A stretch of 21,280 bases of DNA from VRUE01 sp036376775 (GTDB taxonomy: Bacteria > Actinomycetota > Thermoleophilia > Solirubrobacterales > 70-9), in assembly GCA_036376775.1 (NCBI GenBank), contig DASUZP010000098.1:1-21280 (forward strand), written 5' to 3'. Below the pieces are notes generated by a model, which saw only the letters and a program-made list of their open reading frames with translations, was not told the origin of the DNA and searched no databases. Of this stretch, positions 6,527 to 13,817 are shown in pieces (within the stretch, counting starts at the first letter, position 1; every line of letters begins with the position of its first letter). A program made the position numbers and the translations under genes.

Positions 6527-7210
6527 CTAGGACGCGCCGAGTTTTTTGGCTGCGTCGCGGAAGTTTTTGACCGTCGCGGTGGGGGCTTTGCGGCCTTCGA
6601 GCTTCTCGCCATGGCGGTTGACCCAGATCACGGGGACCTTCATCTTCAGCAGCGGGGCGACGTCGGTCGTGTAGTTGCAGCAGATGTGGAGCCAGCCTTT
6701 TTTGCCGCCGATGCGCCGCGCGCACTCTTTGAAGTGGACGGGGTCGGGCTTGTAGCTGCGTACCTGCTGGGCGGTGACGACCAGATCCAGTTCGGTGCGC
6801 AGGTGGCGGCGGGAGATGCCCAGCAGCTTGTCGTCGATGTTGGAGATGATCCCGATCTCGTAGCGTTTGCCGAGCCGGTCCATCGCCGCGTTGGCCTCGC
6901 GGAAGGGCAGCCAGTAGGCGACGCTGTCGGGTAGGAACTGAGCGCGCGAGGGCTCGATCTCCCAGCCGACCTCGCGGGCGACCTTGACGATCGTGCGGCG
7001 CAGAACCTCCGCATACAGTTCGTAGGAGCCGGCCATGATTTCGGCCTGTACCTCCATGAAACGGGCGAGGAACGGCCCCTCGTCGAAGCTGAAGCCGTCT
7101 TTGGCCGCCTCTTTCTTGCAGGCGTCGACGATCCCCTTCTCCCAGTCGATCAGGGTTCCGTAGCAGTCGGTGGTCACCCAGTTGATTGATTTGAGCGGGG
7201 GAAGGGCCAT
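6527..7210 (-). CDS. HAD-superfamily hydrolase, haloacid dehalogenase type II-like
   Basis: The 227-residue cytoplasmic protein has HAD motif I as TTDCYGTLIDWE, with nucleophile Asp15 and Tyr at +2 instead of the Asp found in HAD phosphatases. This is characteristic of L-2-haloacid dehalogenases. Motif II is IISNIDD (Ser123), motif III SYKPDPVHF (Lys154) and motif IV the HICCNYTTDVAPL region (Asp183). Length and the helical cap between motifs I and II fit the family. Real substrates in this family include 2-haloalkanoates, but many members have unknown substrates, so dehalogenase activity is inferred only. The gene is divergent from sucCD. On the minus strand an AT-rich TAAGAT box (7222-7227) ends 11 bp before the ATG. 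Confidence 0.85.
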   Translation of the reverse strand: MALPPLKSINWVTTDCYGTLIDWEKGIVDACKKEAAKDGFSFDEGPFLARFMEVQAEIMAGSYELYAEVLRRTIVKVAREVGWEIEPSRAQFLPDSVAYWLPFREANAAMDRLGKRYEIGIISNIDDKLLGISRRHLRTELDLVVTAQQVRSYKPDPVHFKECARRIGGKKGWLHICCNYTTDVAPLLKMKVPVIWVNRHGEKLEGRKAPTATVKNFRDAAKKLGAS

Positions 7211-7221
7211 GCGAGCGCGGC

Positions 7222-7275
7222 ATCTTATGTCACCGGACCGTGACGCCGCGTCGCGCTGGGCATCTCGGATAGGCT
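7222..7275. promoter_or_regulatory. Divergent promoter region between the HAD gene and sucC
   Basis: TAAGAT (minus, 7222-7227) can serve the HAD gene, and TAGGCT (plus, 7270-7275) can serve sucC, leaving a ~23-nt sucC leader with a weak GGCAGGG ribosome-binding site (7289-7295). Between them is a dyad GTCAC-CGGACC-GTGAC (7229-7244) that could bind a dimeric regulator. No consensus -35 boxes were recognised. Confidence 0.4.
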
Positions 7276-7305
7276 GCCCGCCGCGTCTGGCAGGGCGCTT
7301 ACGAC

Positions 7306-8472
7306 ATGGACCTCCTCGAGTATCAGGGTAAGCAGCTTTTCGCCGCGCACGGCATCGCCGTGCCGAGCGGCGAGGTCGCCTCCAGCGTGGAGGACGCTGT
7401 CGCCGCGGCGGAGCGGATCGGCTACCCCTGCGCGATCAAGGCCCAGGTGCTGATCGGCGGTCGCGGCAAGGCCGGCGGGATCAAGATCGCCGTCGACCGC
7501 GCCGAGGCCGAGCAGCATGCCGGCGCGATCCTCGGCATGGACATCGTCGGCCCGCACGGCGAGGGCCCCTTCAGGGTCGGCCAGGTCTGGGTCGAGGGCG
7601 GCTCGGACATCGCCGCCGAGTACTACGCCTCGGTGATCCTCGACCGTGGCGAGAAGAAGCTGCTGGCGATGGTGTCCGCCAAGGGCGGGATGGACATCGA
7701 GGCGGTCGCCGCGGAGGACCCCGACGCTCTGATCAAGGAGCACGTCGATCCCACCCGGCCGTTCACCGCCGCCGAGGCACGGCCGATCGTCGCCCGCGCC
7801 GGGCTGGCCGAGGACGCGCTCGACGAGGCGGCGGAGATCCTGGCGAAGCTGGCCGAGACGGCGCAGGCCGAGGACGCGACGCTGATCGAGGTCAACCCCC
7901 TGATCGTCACCGCGAGCCGCGAGGTCGTCGCGCTCGACGCCAAGGTGACGATCGACGGCAACGCCCTCTACCGGCACGAGGGGCTGGCGGAGCTCGACGC
8001 CGAGTCGATCGACGATCCGCAGGAGGCGATGGCGCGGGAGAAGGGCCTCACCTACGTCAAGCTCGACGGCAACGTCGGCATCCTCGCCAACGGTGCCGGC
8101 CTCTGCATGTCGACGCTCGACGTCGTCGCCCAGGCGGGCGGCGCGCCAGCCAACTTCCTCGATGCCGGGGGCGGCTCCAAGGCGGAGGCGATCGTCAACG
8201 CGCTTACCGTGATCGTCTCGGACGAGAAGGTCAGCGCGATCCTCTTCAACATCTTCGGCGGCATCACCCGCTGCGACGAGATCGCCAAGGGCATCGTCGA
8301 GGCCTCCTCGCAGCTCGACCTCGGCGTGCCGCTGGTCGTCCGCCTCGACGGCACCAACTCGGAGGAGGGCCTGGCGATTCTCGCCGAGGCCGGCCTGCCC
8401 GACCTGCACCAGGAGACGACGATGCTCGGCGCCGCCGAGAAGGTCGTCGAGCTCGCCGGGGGGAACGGCTGA
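7306..8472 (+). CDS. sucC: Succinyl-CoA ligase (ADP/GDP-forming) beta subunit
   Basis: The 388-residue protein opens with MDLLEYQGKQLFAAHGI, the conserved SucC N-terminus. The ATP-grasp part contains KAQVLIGGRGKAGGIK, and the family signatures VSAKGGMDIE, LIEVNPLIV and the C-terminal LDAGGGSKAE and FNIFGGITRCD follow. With SucD it converts succinyl-CoA, NDP and phosphate to succinate, CoA and NTP in the TCA cycle; this subunit binds the nucleotide and is cytoplasmic. Length matches the family. The start is fixed by the conserved N-terminus and a weak GGCAGGG site 10 bp upstream. Its stop overlaps the sucD start (TGATG), so the two are translationally coupled. Confidence 0.96.
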   Translation: MDLLEYQGKQLFAAHGIAVPSGEVASSVEDAVAAAERIGYPCAIKAQVLIGGRGKAGGIKIAVDRAEAEQHAGAILGMDIVGPHGEGPFRVGQVWVEGGSDIAAEYYASVILDRGEKKLLAMVSAKGGMDIEAVAAEDPDALIKEHVDPTRPFTAAEARPIVARAGLAEDALDEAAEILAKLAETAQAEDATLIEVNPLIVTASREVVALDAKVTIDGNALYRHEGLAELDAESIDDPQEAMAREKGLTYVKLDGNVGILANGAGLCMSTLDVVAQAGGAPANFLDAGGGSKAEAIVNALTVIVSDEKVSAILFNIFGGITRCDEIAKGIVEASSQLDLGVPLVVRLDGTNSEEGLAILAEAGLPDLHQETTMLGAAEKVVELAGGNG

Positions 8473-9344
8473 TGTCGATCGTCATCGACGAGAAGACGAA
8501 GCTGGTTGTCTCCGGCCTGACCGGCCGCGAGGGCTCCTTCCACGGGTTGCGCAACCAGGCCTACGGCACCCACCTGGCGGCGGGCGTCACGCCCGGCAAG
8601 GGTGGCCAGGAGGTCGAGGGTGTGCCGGTCTTCGACTCGATCCGCGAAGCGGTCGAGCAGGAGGGCGCCAACACCTCGATGATCTTCGTCCCGGCGCGCT
8701 TCGCCGCGCCCGCGATCGACGAGGCGATCGAGTCCGGGGTCGAGACGGTGATCGCGATCACCGAGGGAATCCCGGTGCTCGACATGTTGAAGACCTACTG
8801 GAAGGCCAAGGAGGCCGGCGTCCGTCTGATCGGCCCCAACTGCCCCGGCGTGCTCTCGCCCGGCAAGGCCAACGTCGGCATCATCCCCGCGCAGTTCTTC
8901 GATCCGGGCAAGATCGGCGTCGTCTCCAAGTCGGGCACGCTGACCTACCAGATCGGCAACGAGCTGAAACAGGCGGGAGAGGGCAACTCGTCGATCGTCG
9001 GCATCGGCGGCGACCCGATCATCGGCTCGGACTTCATCGACATCTTGAAGCTGTACGAGGCCGACCCCGAGACGGAGCTGATCGTGATGGTCGGCGAGAT
9101 CGGCGGCGACGCCGAGGAGCGGGCGGCGGAGTTCATCGCCGCTGAGGTCTCCAAGCCCGTCGTCGCCTACATCGCCGGCTTTACCGCACCCCCGGGCAAG
9201 CAGATGGGCCACGCCGGCGCGATCATCTCCGGCTCCTCGGGGACGGCGCAGGCGAAGAAGGAAGCGCTCGAGGCCAAAGGCGTACGCGTCGGCGAAAGCC
9301 CGACCGAGACGGCGAGGATCGCCGTCGAAGTGCTGCGCGGCTGA
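8472..9344 (+). CDS. sucD: Succinyl-CoA ligase alpha subunit
   Basis: The 290-residue protein is of normal family length. The N-terminal CoA-binding domain shows KLVVSGLTGREGSFH and GTHLAAGVTPGKGG. IGPNCPGVLSPGKANVGIIP and SKSGTLTYQ follow, and the ligase domain contains QMGHAGAIISGSSGTA, whose His is the residue phosphorylated during catalysis. It binds CoA and carries the phosphohistidine intermediate in the SucCD complex. The ATG overlaps the sucC stop by one base, as expected for stoichiometric coupling. Only 9 bp separate it from the stop of the next, convergent gene, and no terminator is visible there. Confidence 0.96.
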   Translation: MSIVIDEKTKLVVSGLTGREGSFHGLRNQAYGTHLAAGVTPGKGGQEVEGVPVFDSIREAVEQEGANTSMIFVPARFAAPAIDEAIESGVETVIAITEGIPVLDMLKTYWKAKEAGVRLIGPNCPGVLSPGKANVGIIPAQFFDPGKIGVVSKSGTLTYQIGNELKQAGEGNSSIVGIGGDPIIGSDFIDILKLYEADPETELIVMVGEIGGDAEERAAEFIAAEVSKPVVAYIAGFTAPPGKQMGHAGAIISGSSGTAQAKKEALEAKGVRVGESPTETARIAVEVLRG

Positions 9345-9353
9345 TCGGCCTCG

Positions 9354-10610
9354 CTACCGCGCGGGCGGGCGGATTCGCCGTTCGAGGCCGCGGGCGATTG
9401 CGGCCATCCCTTTGAAGGAGTCGTAGGGGCCGGTTCCGGCTTGGGCGCAGGTGGCGCAGATGTCCAGGGTTTCGACCGTAACGACGGTTCGGGGGAGGTA
9501 GATACGTGCCGTGTATGCATGCCATGCATGGTGTCGGCAGGTGGGGTGGAACCCTCCGAACCCGTCGAGGATCTGAGCATGGCCATGCGGAAGCTTCAGG
9601 TTGTGAGCAGTGGCACAGCTCAGTGAGGCGGGCAGCTCGCCCTTGCGGGCTTCGAGCCAGCGCCACTGGCGGTGCGGCCAGATGTCGAGGAAGATCTCTT
9701 CGGTGGGGCTGAGGCCCCAGTGGTCGAGGTAGGTGAGGCTCGCACGTTGGGTTCCCAATCCGCTGTGGGGCCTCGAGCCGGTGTTGAAGAGATGCATCCG
9801 GGGAAGCCCATGGCCGGGCGTGAACGTGCGCCCCAGCCAGTAGACCGGCATCTTCAGTCTGGGGTCTTCAAGGGGCACTTCACGGTCGTCGGCTTCGGCC
9901 TGCGTGTAGGGGGTCGGCGCTTCGATGCGGTTCTGCTGGCGACGCGCGAGCTCGACCGCCGCTTGATCGTTTGCGGCGTTGTCACCGCCGGAGACAAAGA
10001 TCGCTGCGACGACGTCTCCGGAGCGCCATACCAGGAACGAGCTGGAGTGCTCTTCATTCAGCGTGATCAGTTCGCTGTGTTCCCAGTGATAGAGCCGGGT
10101 TGCGTCGCCCACCGTCTCCGGCGGCGGTACCTCGGCCGGTAGTTCGTCGCCCATCAGGTGGCTGAGCAGTTCGCGCGAGACCCCGAGCCCGGCTTCTGCG
10201 CCTGCGACGCTGCCCGTGTCGAGTGCCCCGGTTCCGACGACCAGCGGAGTCGGTTGCTGTGCTCCCGGCACGCGGAAGAGACGGGCGTATAGAGCCGTGC
10301 AGCCGGCCGGCGCGTATCGATCCACGAATTCGGCCAGGCGTGGTTGCGGCTTCGCCGGGTCGATCTCTCCGCAGCCGGTGGCTACCGCCGGGGTTTCGGG
10401 CAGGCCACCTGAATATCGATAGCCCAGAGGCAGATCGTGCAGGCGCAGCAGGAGCTCCCCCGCTGCCTCTGTGCTCTCGGGGGAGGCGTTCGCTGCCGCC
10501 ACGTCTCCGTCGCCAGGAAGGGCATTCAGGGAGAGAAGCGCGGCGACAATCGCGAAGGTAGCGATTCCGACAGCGACAATTCCACCCAGCCCAGACTTTC
10601 CCCGCCTCAT
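9354..10610 (-). CDS. Membrane-anchored or secreted protein of unknown function
   Basis: I do not recognise the family of this 418-residue protein. A basic N-terminus (MRRGKSG) and a hydrophobic stretch at ~9-31 indicate a signal anchor or signal peptide; no lipobox Cys follows. The exported part contains LLRLHDLPLGYRYSGG, a possible GCGEID...AGC Cys pair and a stretch reminiscent of sortilin-like or lipid-exposed beta structure. The C-terminal quarter is rich in Cys, His and Trp (LSCATAHNLKLPHGHAQ, HPTCRHHAWHAY, DICATCAQAGTG), possibly forming disulfides or a metal site. The start is supported by a TATACT box (minus strand 10618-10623) that ends 7 bp before the ATG. Codon use and GC resemble the neighbours, so recent transfer is not suggested. 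No function is proposed. Confidence 0.75.
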   Translation of the reverse strand: MRRGKSGLGGIVAVGIATFAIVAALLSLNALPGDGDVAAANASPESTEAAGELLLRLHDLPLGYRYSGGLPETPAVATGCGEIDPAKPQPRLAEFVDRYAPAGCTALYARLFRVPGAQQPTPLVVGTGALDTGSVAGAEAGLGVSRELLSHLMGDELPAEVPPPETVGDATRLYHWEHSELITLNEEHSSSFLVWRSGDVVAAIFVSGGDNAANDQAAVELARRQQNRIEAPTPYTQAEADDREVPLEDPRLKMPVYWLGRTFTPGHGLPRMHLFNTGSRPHSGLGTQRASLTYLDHWGLSPTEEIFLDIWPHRQWRWLEARKGELPASLSCATAHNLKLPHGHAQILDGFGGFHPTCRHHAWHAYTARIYLPRTVVTVETLDICATCAQAGTGPYDSFKGMAAIARGLERRIRPPAR

Positions 10611-10617
10611 CAGGCCG

Positions 10618-10623
10618 AGTATA
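10618..10623 (-). promoter_or_regulatory. -10 box of the 9354-10610 gene (leaderless)
   Basis: TATACT on the minus strand is nearly consensus and ends 7 bp before the ATG at 10610. No -35 hexamer is evident. Confidence 0.5.
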
Positions 10624-10659
10624 TGAGCGGCCCAGCCGGCCCCGGGCGAGGCGCGTTGC

Positions 10660-10665
10660 TAGTGT
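10660..10665 (+). promoter_or_regulatory. Extended -10 box of the aminotransferase gene (leaderless)
   Basis: TGCTAGTGT (10657-10665) combines an extended TGn motif with a TANNNT box and ends 8 bp before ATG 10674. This favours that ATG over the in-frame ATG at 10623. Confidence 0.5.
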
Positions 10666-10673
10666 CGGGCGCA

Positions 10674-11777
10674 ATGGCCGGAGACACGATCTCATTCGCC
10701 CGCGGAGCTCCCAGTGCGGACATCTTGCCTCGGGAAGCTGTGAGGGATGCTGCCTCGGTTGCTCTCGCCGAGGACTGGGAAAAGGCGCTCTCCTATGGGA
10801 CCGGGATCGGGCACCCTGGGCTCTGTCAGTGGGTGGCCGAGCGGCACGGTGGGCTCGATGCCGGGCAGGTGATGATCGCCAACGGGTCGCTGGAGGCCGG
10901 CTGGATGCTGTTCGAGCATCTGCTCGAGCCGGGCGACCGGGTGGTCGTCGAGCAGCCGACGTACGACCGCACGCTCTTGATGCTGCAACGGCTCGGAGTC
11001 GAGCTGGTGCCGGTCGCGCTGGAGGCCGACGGGCTCGACCTCGCGCAGTTCGAAGCGGCTCTGGACGACGGCCCGATCAAGCTCGCCCACATCATCCCCA
11101 ACTTCCACAACCCCGCCGGCTGCACGCTCTCGGCCACGAAGCGCACCCGACTGGTCGAGCTGGCGGCCGAGCACGGCTTCTGGATCTTCGAGGACGACCC
11201 CTACCGCGAGCTCCCCTTCGAGGGCGAGGCGCTGGCGACGATGCTCTCGATCGATTCCGCCGACCGCGTGATTCACGCCTCGTCCTTTTCGAAGACGGTC
11301 AGCCCCGGTGTGCGGGTCGGCTATCTGGCCGGGCCCGCGGCGGAGATCGCGCAACTGGCCAAGCGCGCCAACGAGACCTACATCTCACCCAACATGCTGG
11401 CCGAGGCCGTGGTGCTGGAGCTCTGCCGGTCCGGCGGCCTGGACAGCAACATCGACTTCGTCAAAGGTGCCCTGAGGGACCGGCGCGATGCCCTGGTAGG
11501 GGCGCTGAAAGAGCACCTCCCCGAGGCCGAGTTCGTCGTCCCGGACGGCGGCTACTTCCTCTGGCTCGACCTTGCGGCAGGGACCGACACGCCGTCCTTG
11601 CTCGCCGAGGCCAAGGCCGAGGGCGTCGCCTTCGTCGCCGGGCCCGACTTCATGATCGAGGGTGGCGAGAGCAGCCTGCGCCTCTCCTTCGCCAGCGTGC
11701 CGCCGGAGCGGATCCCGGAGGGCGTCGCCCGTATCGCCCGCGCCCTGGAGCGCGTCCGCGCAGCGTCGCCTGCTTAG
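10674..11777 (+). CDS. PLP-dependent aminotransferase, class I/II (2-aminoadipate/LysN-like)
   Basis: The 367-residue fold-type I aminotransferase has substrate-entry motif FARGAPSADILP, YGTGIGHPGL, NFHNPAGCTLS (Asn146), FEDDPYREL (Asp175-Pro-Tyr) and SSFSKTVSPGVRVGY, where Lys207 forms the PLP Schiff base and Arg214 contacts the phosphate. The C-terminal LRLSFASVP carries the substrate-carboxylate Arg. The sequence is closest in style to 2-aminoadipate/valine-pyruvate type enzymes and to the catalytic domain of MocR regulators, but it has no winged-helix domain. The amino-acid substrate cannot be read from sequence. The frame stays open upstream to about 10437 and has another ATG at 10623; ATG 10674 is chosen because homology begins there and a -10-like box lies just upstream. 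It is divergent from the unknown membrane protein and appears monocistronic. Confidence 0.88.
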   Translation: MAGDTISFARGAPSADILPREAVRDAASVALAEDWEKALSYGTGIGHPGLCQWVAERHGGLDAGQVMIANGSLEAGWMLFEHLLEPGDRVVVEQPTYDRTLLMLQRLGVELVPVALEADGLDLAQFEAALDDGPIKLAHIIPNFHNPAGCTLSATKRTRLVELAAEHGFWIFEDDPYRELPFEGEALATMLSIDSADRVIHASSFSKTVSPGVRVGYLAGPAAEIAQLAKRANETYISPNMLAEAVVLELCRSGGLDSNIDFVKGALRDRRDALVGALKEHLPEAEFVVPDGGYFLWLDLAAGTDTPSLLAEAKAEGVAFVAGPDFMIEGGESSLRLSFASVPPERIPEGVARIARALERVRAASPA

Positions 11778-11860
11778 AACCCCTACCGGGATAAGCCCTG
11801 ATCCAGCGCCCGCTTTGGTCCGTAGTGGGGGAGAACCCCAACTTCAACCAGGAGGGCAGC

Positions 11861-12529
11861 ATGGCTGTTCGGAAAGAAGCGAACGCGCTCAGCCGCATCG
11901 CGCGGGACCCGGTCTCGCGGCGCAAGTTCATCGCCCTGGGCGGCGGGTCCGCGGCCGCCGCGTTTCTCGTTGCGTGCGGCAGCGACAGCAGCACCGCGAC
12001 CACGACCGCAACCACCAGCGGCAGCACCGAACACGTGATCGAAGAAAAGTTCGGCAAGGGCGACGTCGGCATCCTTAACTACGCGCTGACCCTCGAGTAC
12101 CTGGAGACGGCGTTCTACGCCGACGTCGTCAAGAGCGGCCTGTTCAAGGGCTCCGACCTGGCGACGATCGAAAAGTTCGGCGAAGAGGAGGCTCAGCACG
12201 TCGAAGCGCTGACCGCGGCGGTCAAGACCGCCGGCGCCAAGCCGGCGCCGAAGCCGAAGACCCAATTCCCGCTGAAGAACGCCAAGTCGGTGCTCGAACT
12301 GGCGGGCACGGTTGAGAACCTCGGCGCCGCGGCCTACCTCGGCCAGGCGGCGAACATCAAGAGCCCGGCGGTACTGGCCGAGGCGCTCTCGATCCACAGC
12401 GTCGAGGGCCGCCATGCGGCGGCGCTGAACACGCTGCTCGGTCAGTCGATCACGCCGGATGGCGCCTTCGCCGTACCGGCCGACGCGGAAACCGTCCTGA
12501 AATCCGTCGAACCGTTCATCGTCGGCTGA
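11861..12529 (+). CDS. Tat-exported ferritin-like lipoprotein
   Basis: The 222-residue protein has a Tat signal with SRRKFIALGGG (twin Arg 20-21), and the hydrophobic region ends in a lipobox LVAC with Cys39, so it should be a Tat-exported lipoprotein. A Ser/Thr-rich linker leads to a four-helix ferritin-like domain. Its expected diiron ligands are present: Glu in LTLEYLETAFY, ExxH in EEAQHVEAL, Glu in GTVENLGAAAY and ExxH in SVEGRHAAAL. This matches the Ferritin_2-type proteins of unknown physiological role, plausibly iron or redox handling outside the membrane. The ATG has a strong AGGAGGG site (11850-11856); an upstream in-frame GTG at 11825 is less likely. It is first in a unit with a paralogue, a sigma factor and an anti-sigma factor. 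Confidence 0.85.
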   Translation: MAVRKEANALSRIARDPVSRRKFIALGGGSAAAAFLVACGSDSSTATTTATTSGSTEHVIEEKFGKGDVGILNYALTLEYLETAFYADVVKSGLFKGSDLATIEKFGEEEAQHVEALTAAVKTAGAKPAPKPKTQFPLKNAKSVLELAGTVENLGAAAYLGQAANIKSPAVLAEALSIHSVEGRHAAALNTLLGQSITPDGAFAVPADAETVLKSVEPFIVG

Positions 12530-12559
12530 GCCGGCAAGCGGACGCGAAAGGAGACTGCG

Positions 12560-13198
12560 ATGCGAAGCGATGAACTTGCACAGCCCGAGCTCGCCGACGT
12601 CCACGTCGACGTCGACAGCGGAGATTTCTCACGCGGCGAGGTGATCCTCAAGGGGGCGCTGGCCGCCGGCGCCGTCTACGGCGCCGCCTCCGTGGCCCCG
12701 TTCGTCAGCCGGGCGCTGGCGATGTCGGACGGCGGCGACGTCGGCATCCTCAACTTCGCCCTCACCCTCGAGTACCTGGAGTCGACCTTCTACAAGGAAG
12801 CGAAGCGCCGGGCCGGGGCGAGCGGCGAATTGAAGAGCCTGATCGCCCTGGTCGGCCGCGACGAGGACGAACACGTCGGGGCGCTGACCGAAACGATCAA
12901 GAAGCTCGGCGGCAAGCCGGTGGCGGAGCCGAAGTTCGACTTCCCCTATAAGAACACGGGGGAATTCCTCAAGCTCGCCCAGACCTTCGAGGACACCGGC
13001 GTCAGCGCCTACAACGGCGCCGCGCCGCAGATCAAGTCCAAGGAAGTGCTCGGCGCGGCCGGCTCGATCGTCCAGGTCGAGGCGCGGCACGCGGCGGCGA
13101 TCCGCCTGCAGAACAAGGAAGAACCGTCGCCGGAAGCGTTCGACCCCTCGCTGCCCAAGGCGCAGGTGTTGAAGGCCGTGGAACCCTTCATCCAGTAG
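12560..13198 (+). CDS. Ferritin-like protein, paralogue of the upstream gene
   Basis: The 212-residue protein carries the same ferritin-like domain as its neighbour. Shared blocks include GDVGILNFALTLEYLESTFY, DEDEHVGAL, TFEDTGVSAY and QVEARHAAAI, so the four-helix diiron ligand set is complete, and both proteins end in a similar LKAVEPFI motif. The pair is clearly a tandem duplication. The N-terminus has a hydrophobic segment (GALAAGAVYGAASVAPFV) preceded by SRGEVILKG, which resembles a Tat motif but has Arg-Gly instead of Arg-Arg. It has no lipobox Cys, so export is likely but its route is uncertain. A strong AAAGGAGA site (12547-12554) fixes the ATG. It follows the first gene by 30 bp. Confidence 0.85.
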   Translation: MRSDELAQPELADVHVDVDSGDFSRGEVILKGALAAGAVYGAASVAPFVSRALAMSDGGDVGILNFALTLEYLESTFYKEAKRRAGASGELKSLIALVGRDEDEHVGALTETIKKLGGKPVAEPKFDFPYKNTGEFLKLAQTFEDTGVSAYNGAAPQIKSKEVLGAAGSIVQVEARHAAAIRLQNKEEPSPEAFDPSLPKAQVLKAVEPFIQ

Positions 13199-13235
13199 GG
13201 ATGAGCAGCGACTGACGATTGGCGAGCCGTTCGAG

Positions 13236-13817
13236 ATGAAGAAGAGGAAGCGAGTAACCGAGCGGCTCGCCGACGAGGACCTGATGCCGCTGATCGGCGA
13301 AAAGGACGCCGGCGCCTTCGAGGTCTTCTACGATCGCCACGGCGGCGCCGCCTACTCGCTGGCCTACCGGATCGTCGGCGAGCGAGCGGCGGCCGAGGAT
13401 GTTACCCAGGAGGCCTTTGTCTCGATCTGGCGCAGCGGCGCCCGCTTCGACCGGAGGCGGGGCAGCGTCCGTTCCTGGACGCTGGGGATCGTCCGCAACC
13501 GGGCGATCGACCTGCTGAGGACCCGATCGGGCCGCGCGCCGAAGCTCGGCTTTGACGACGAGCTGGCGCTCGAGCAGCGGCCGTCGGGCGAGCTCACCGA
13601 CGAGGAGGCGTTGCGGCGCGAGACGGCAAAGGAGGTCCGCGGTGCTCTGGGCGAGCTGCCCGGAGAGCAGGCGCAGGTGCTCGAGCTCGCTTACTACGGG
13701 GGCTTCAGTCAGTCGGAGATCGCCGAGATGCTGACCGTGCCCCTGGGCACGGTGAAGGGGCGGATGCGCCTCGGCTTGGAGAAGATCCGGGGACAACTTG
13801 CGAAGGGGCTGGCATGA
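13236..13817 (+). CDS. ECF-type RNA polymerase sigma factor (SigK-like)
   Basis: The 193-residue protein has sigma70 region 2 (AFEVFYDRHGGAAYSLAYRIVG through AEDVTQEAFVSIWRSGARFD, with the -10-reading helix RGSVRSWTLGIVRNRAIDLLR). An acidic linker leads to region 4 (LPGEQAQVLELAYYGGFSQSEIAEML, then VPLGTVKGRMRLGLEKIR), whose helix-turn-helix recognises the -35 element. There is no region 1 or 3, as in ECF sigma factors; the sequence and partner resemble the SigK group. It directs polymerase to a small stress regulon, probably including its own operon. The ATG lies 37 bp after the ferritin-like gene, without a strong Shine-Dalgarno sequence. The stop overlaps the start of the anti-sigma gene. 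Confidence 0.92.
   Translation: MKKRKRVTERLADEDLMPLIGEKDAGAFEVFYDRHGGAAYSLAYRIVGERAAAEDVTQEAFVSIWRSGARFDRRRGSVRSWTLGIVRNRAIDLLRTRSGRAPKLGFDDELALEQRPSGELTDEEALRRETAKEVRGALGELPGEQAQVLELAYYGGFSQSEIAEMLTVPLGTVKGRMRLGLEKIRGQLAKGLA

Noticed and set aside
6525..6535. 11-mer GGCTAGGACGC occurring here and at 14520-14530
   Set aside because: One copy spans a HAD stop codon and the other lies inside an inverted-repeat element. It is a single short match and could be chance in 21 kb of GC-rich DNA.
7225..9212. Long antisense frames opposite sucC and sucD
   Set aside because: The Asp/Leu/Arg-rich composition is typical of reverse-frame translation of GC-rich genes; sucC and sucD are unambiguous.
9510..9545. 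ATGCATGCCATGCATG-like repeat/palindrome
   Set aside because: It lies inside the 9354-10610 coding region and reflects the repeated codons of HAWHAY; the arms are imperfect and there is no intergenic context.
10437..10673. N-terminal extension of the aminotransferase to an upstream start
   Set aside because: The extra residues overlap the divergent gene, are low-complexity (GSDSDSDNS) and lack family similarity; a -10 box lies between 10623 and 10674.
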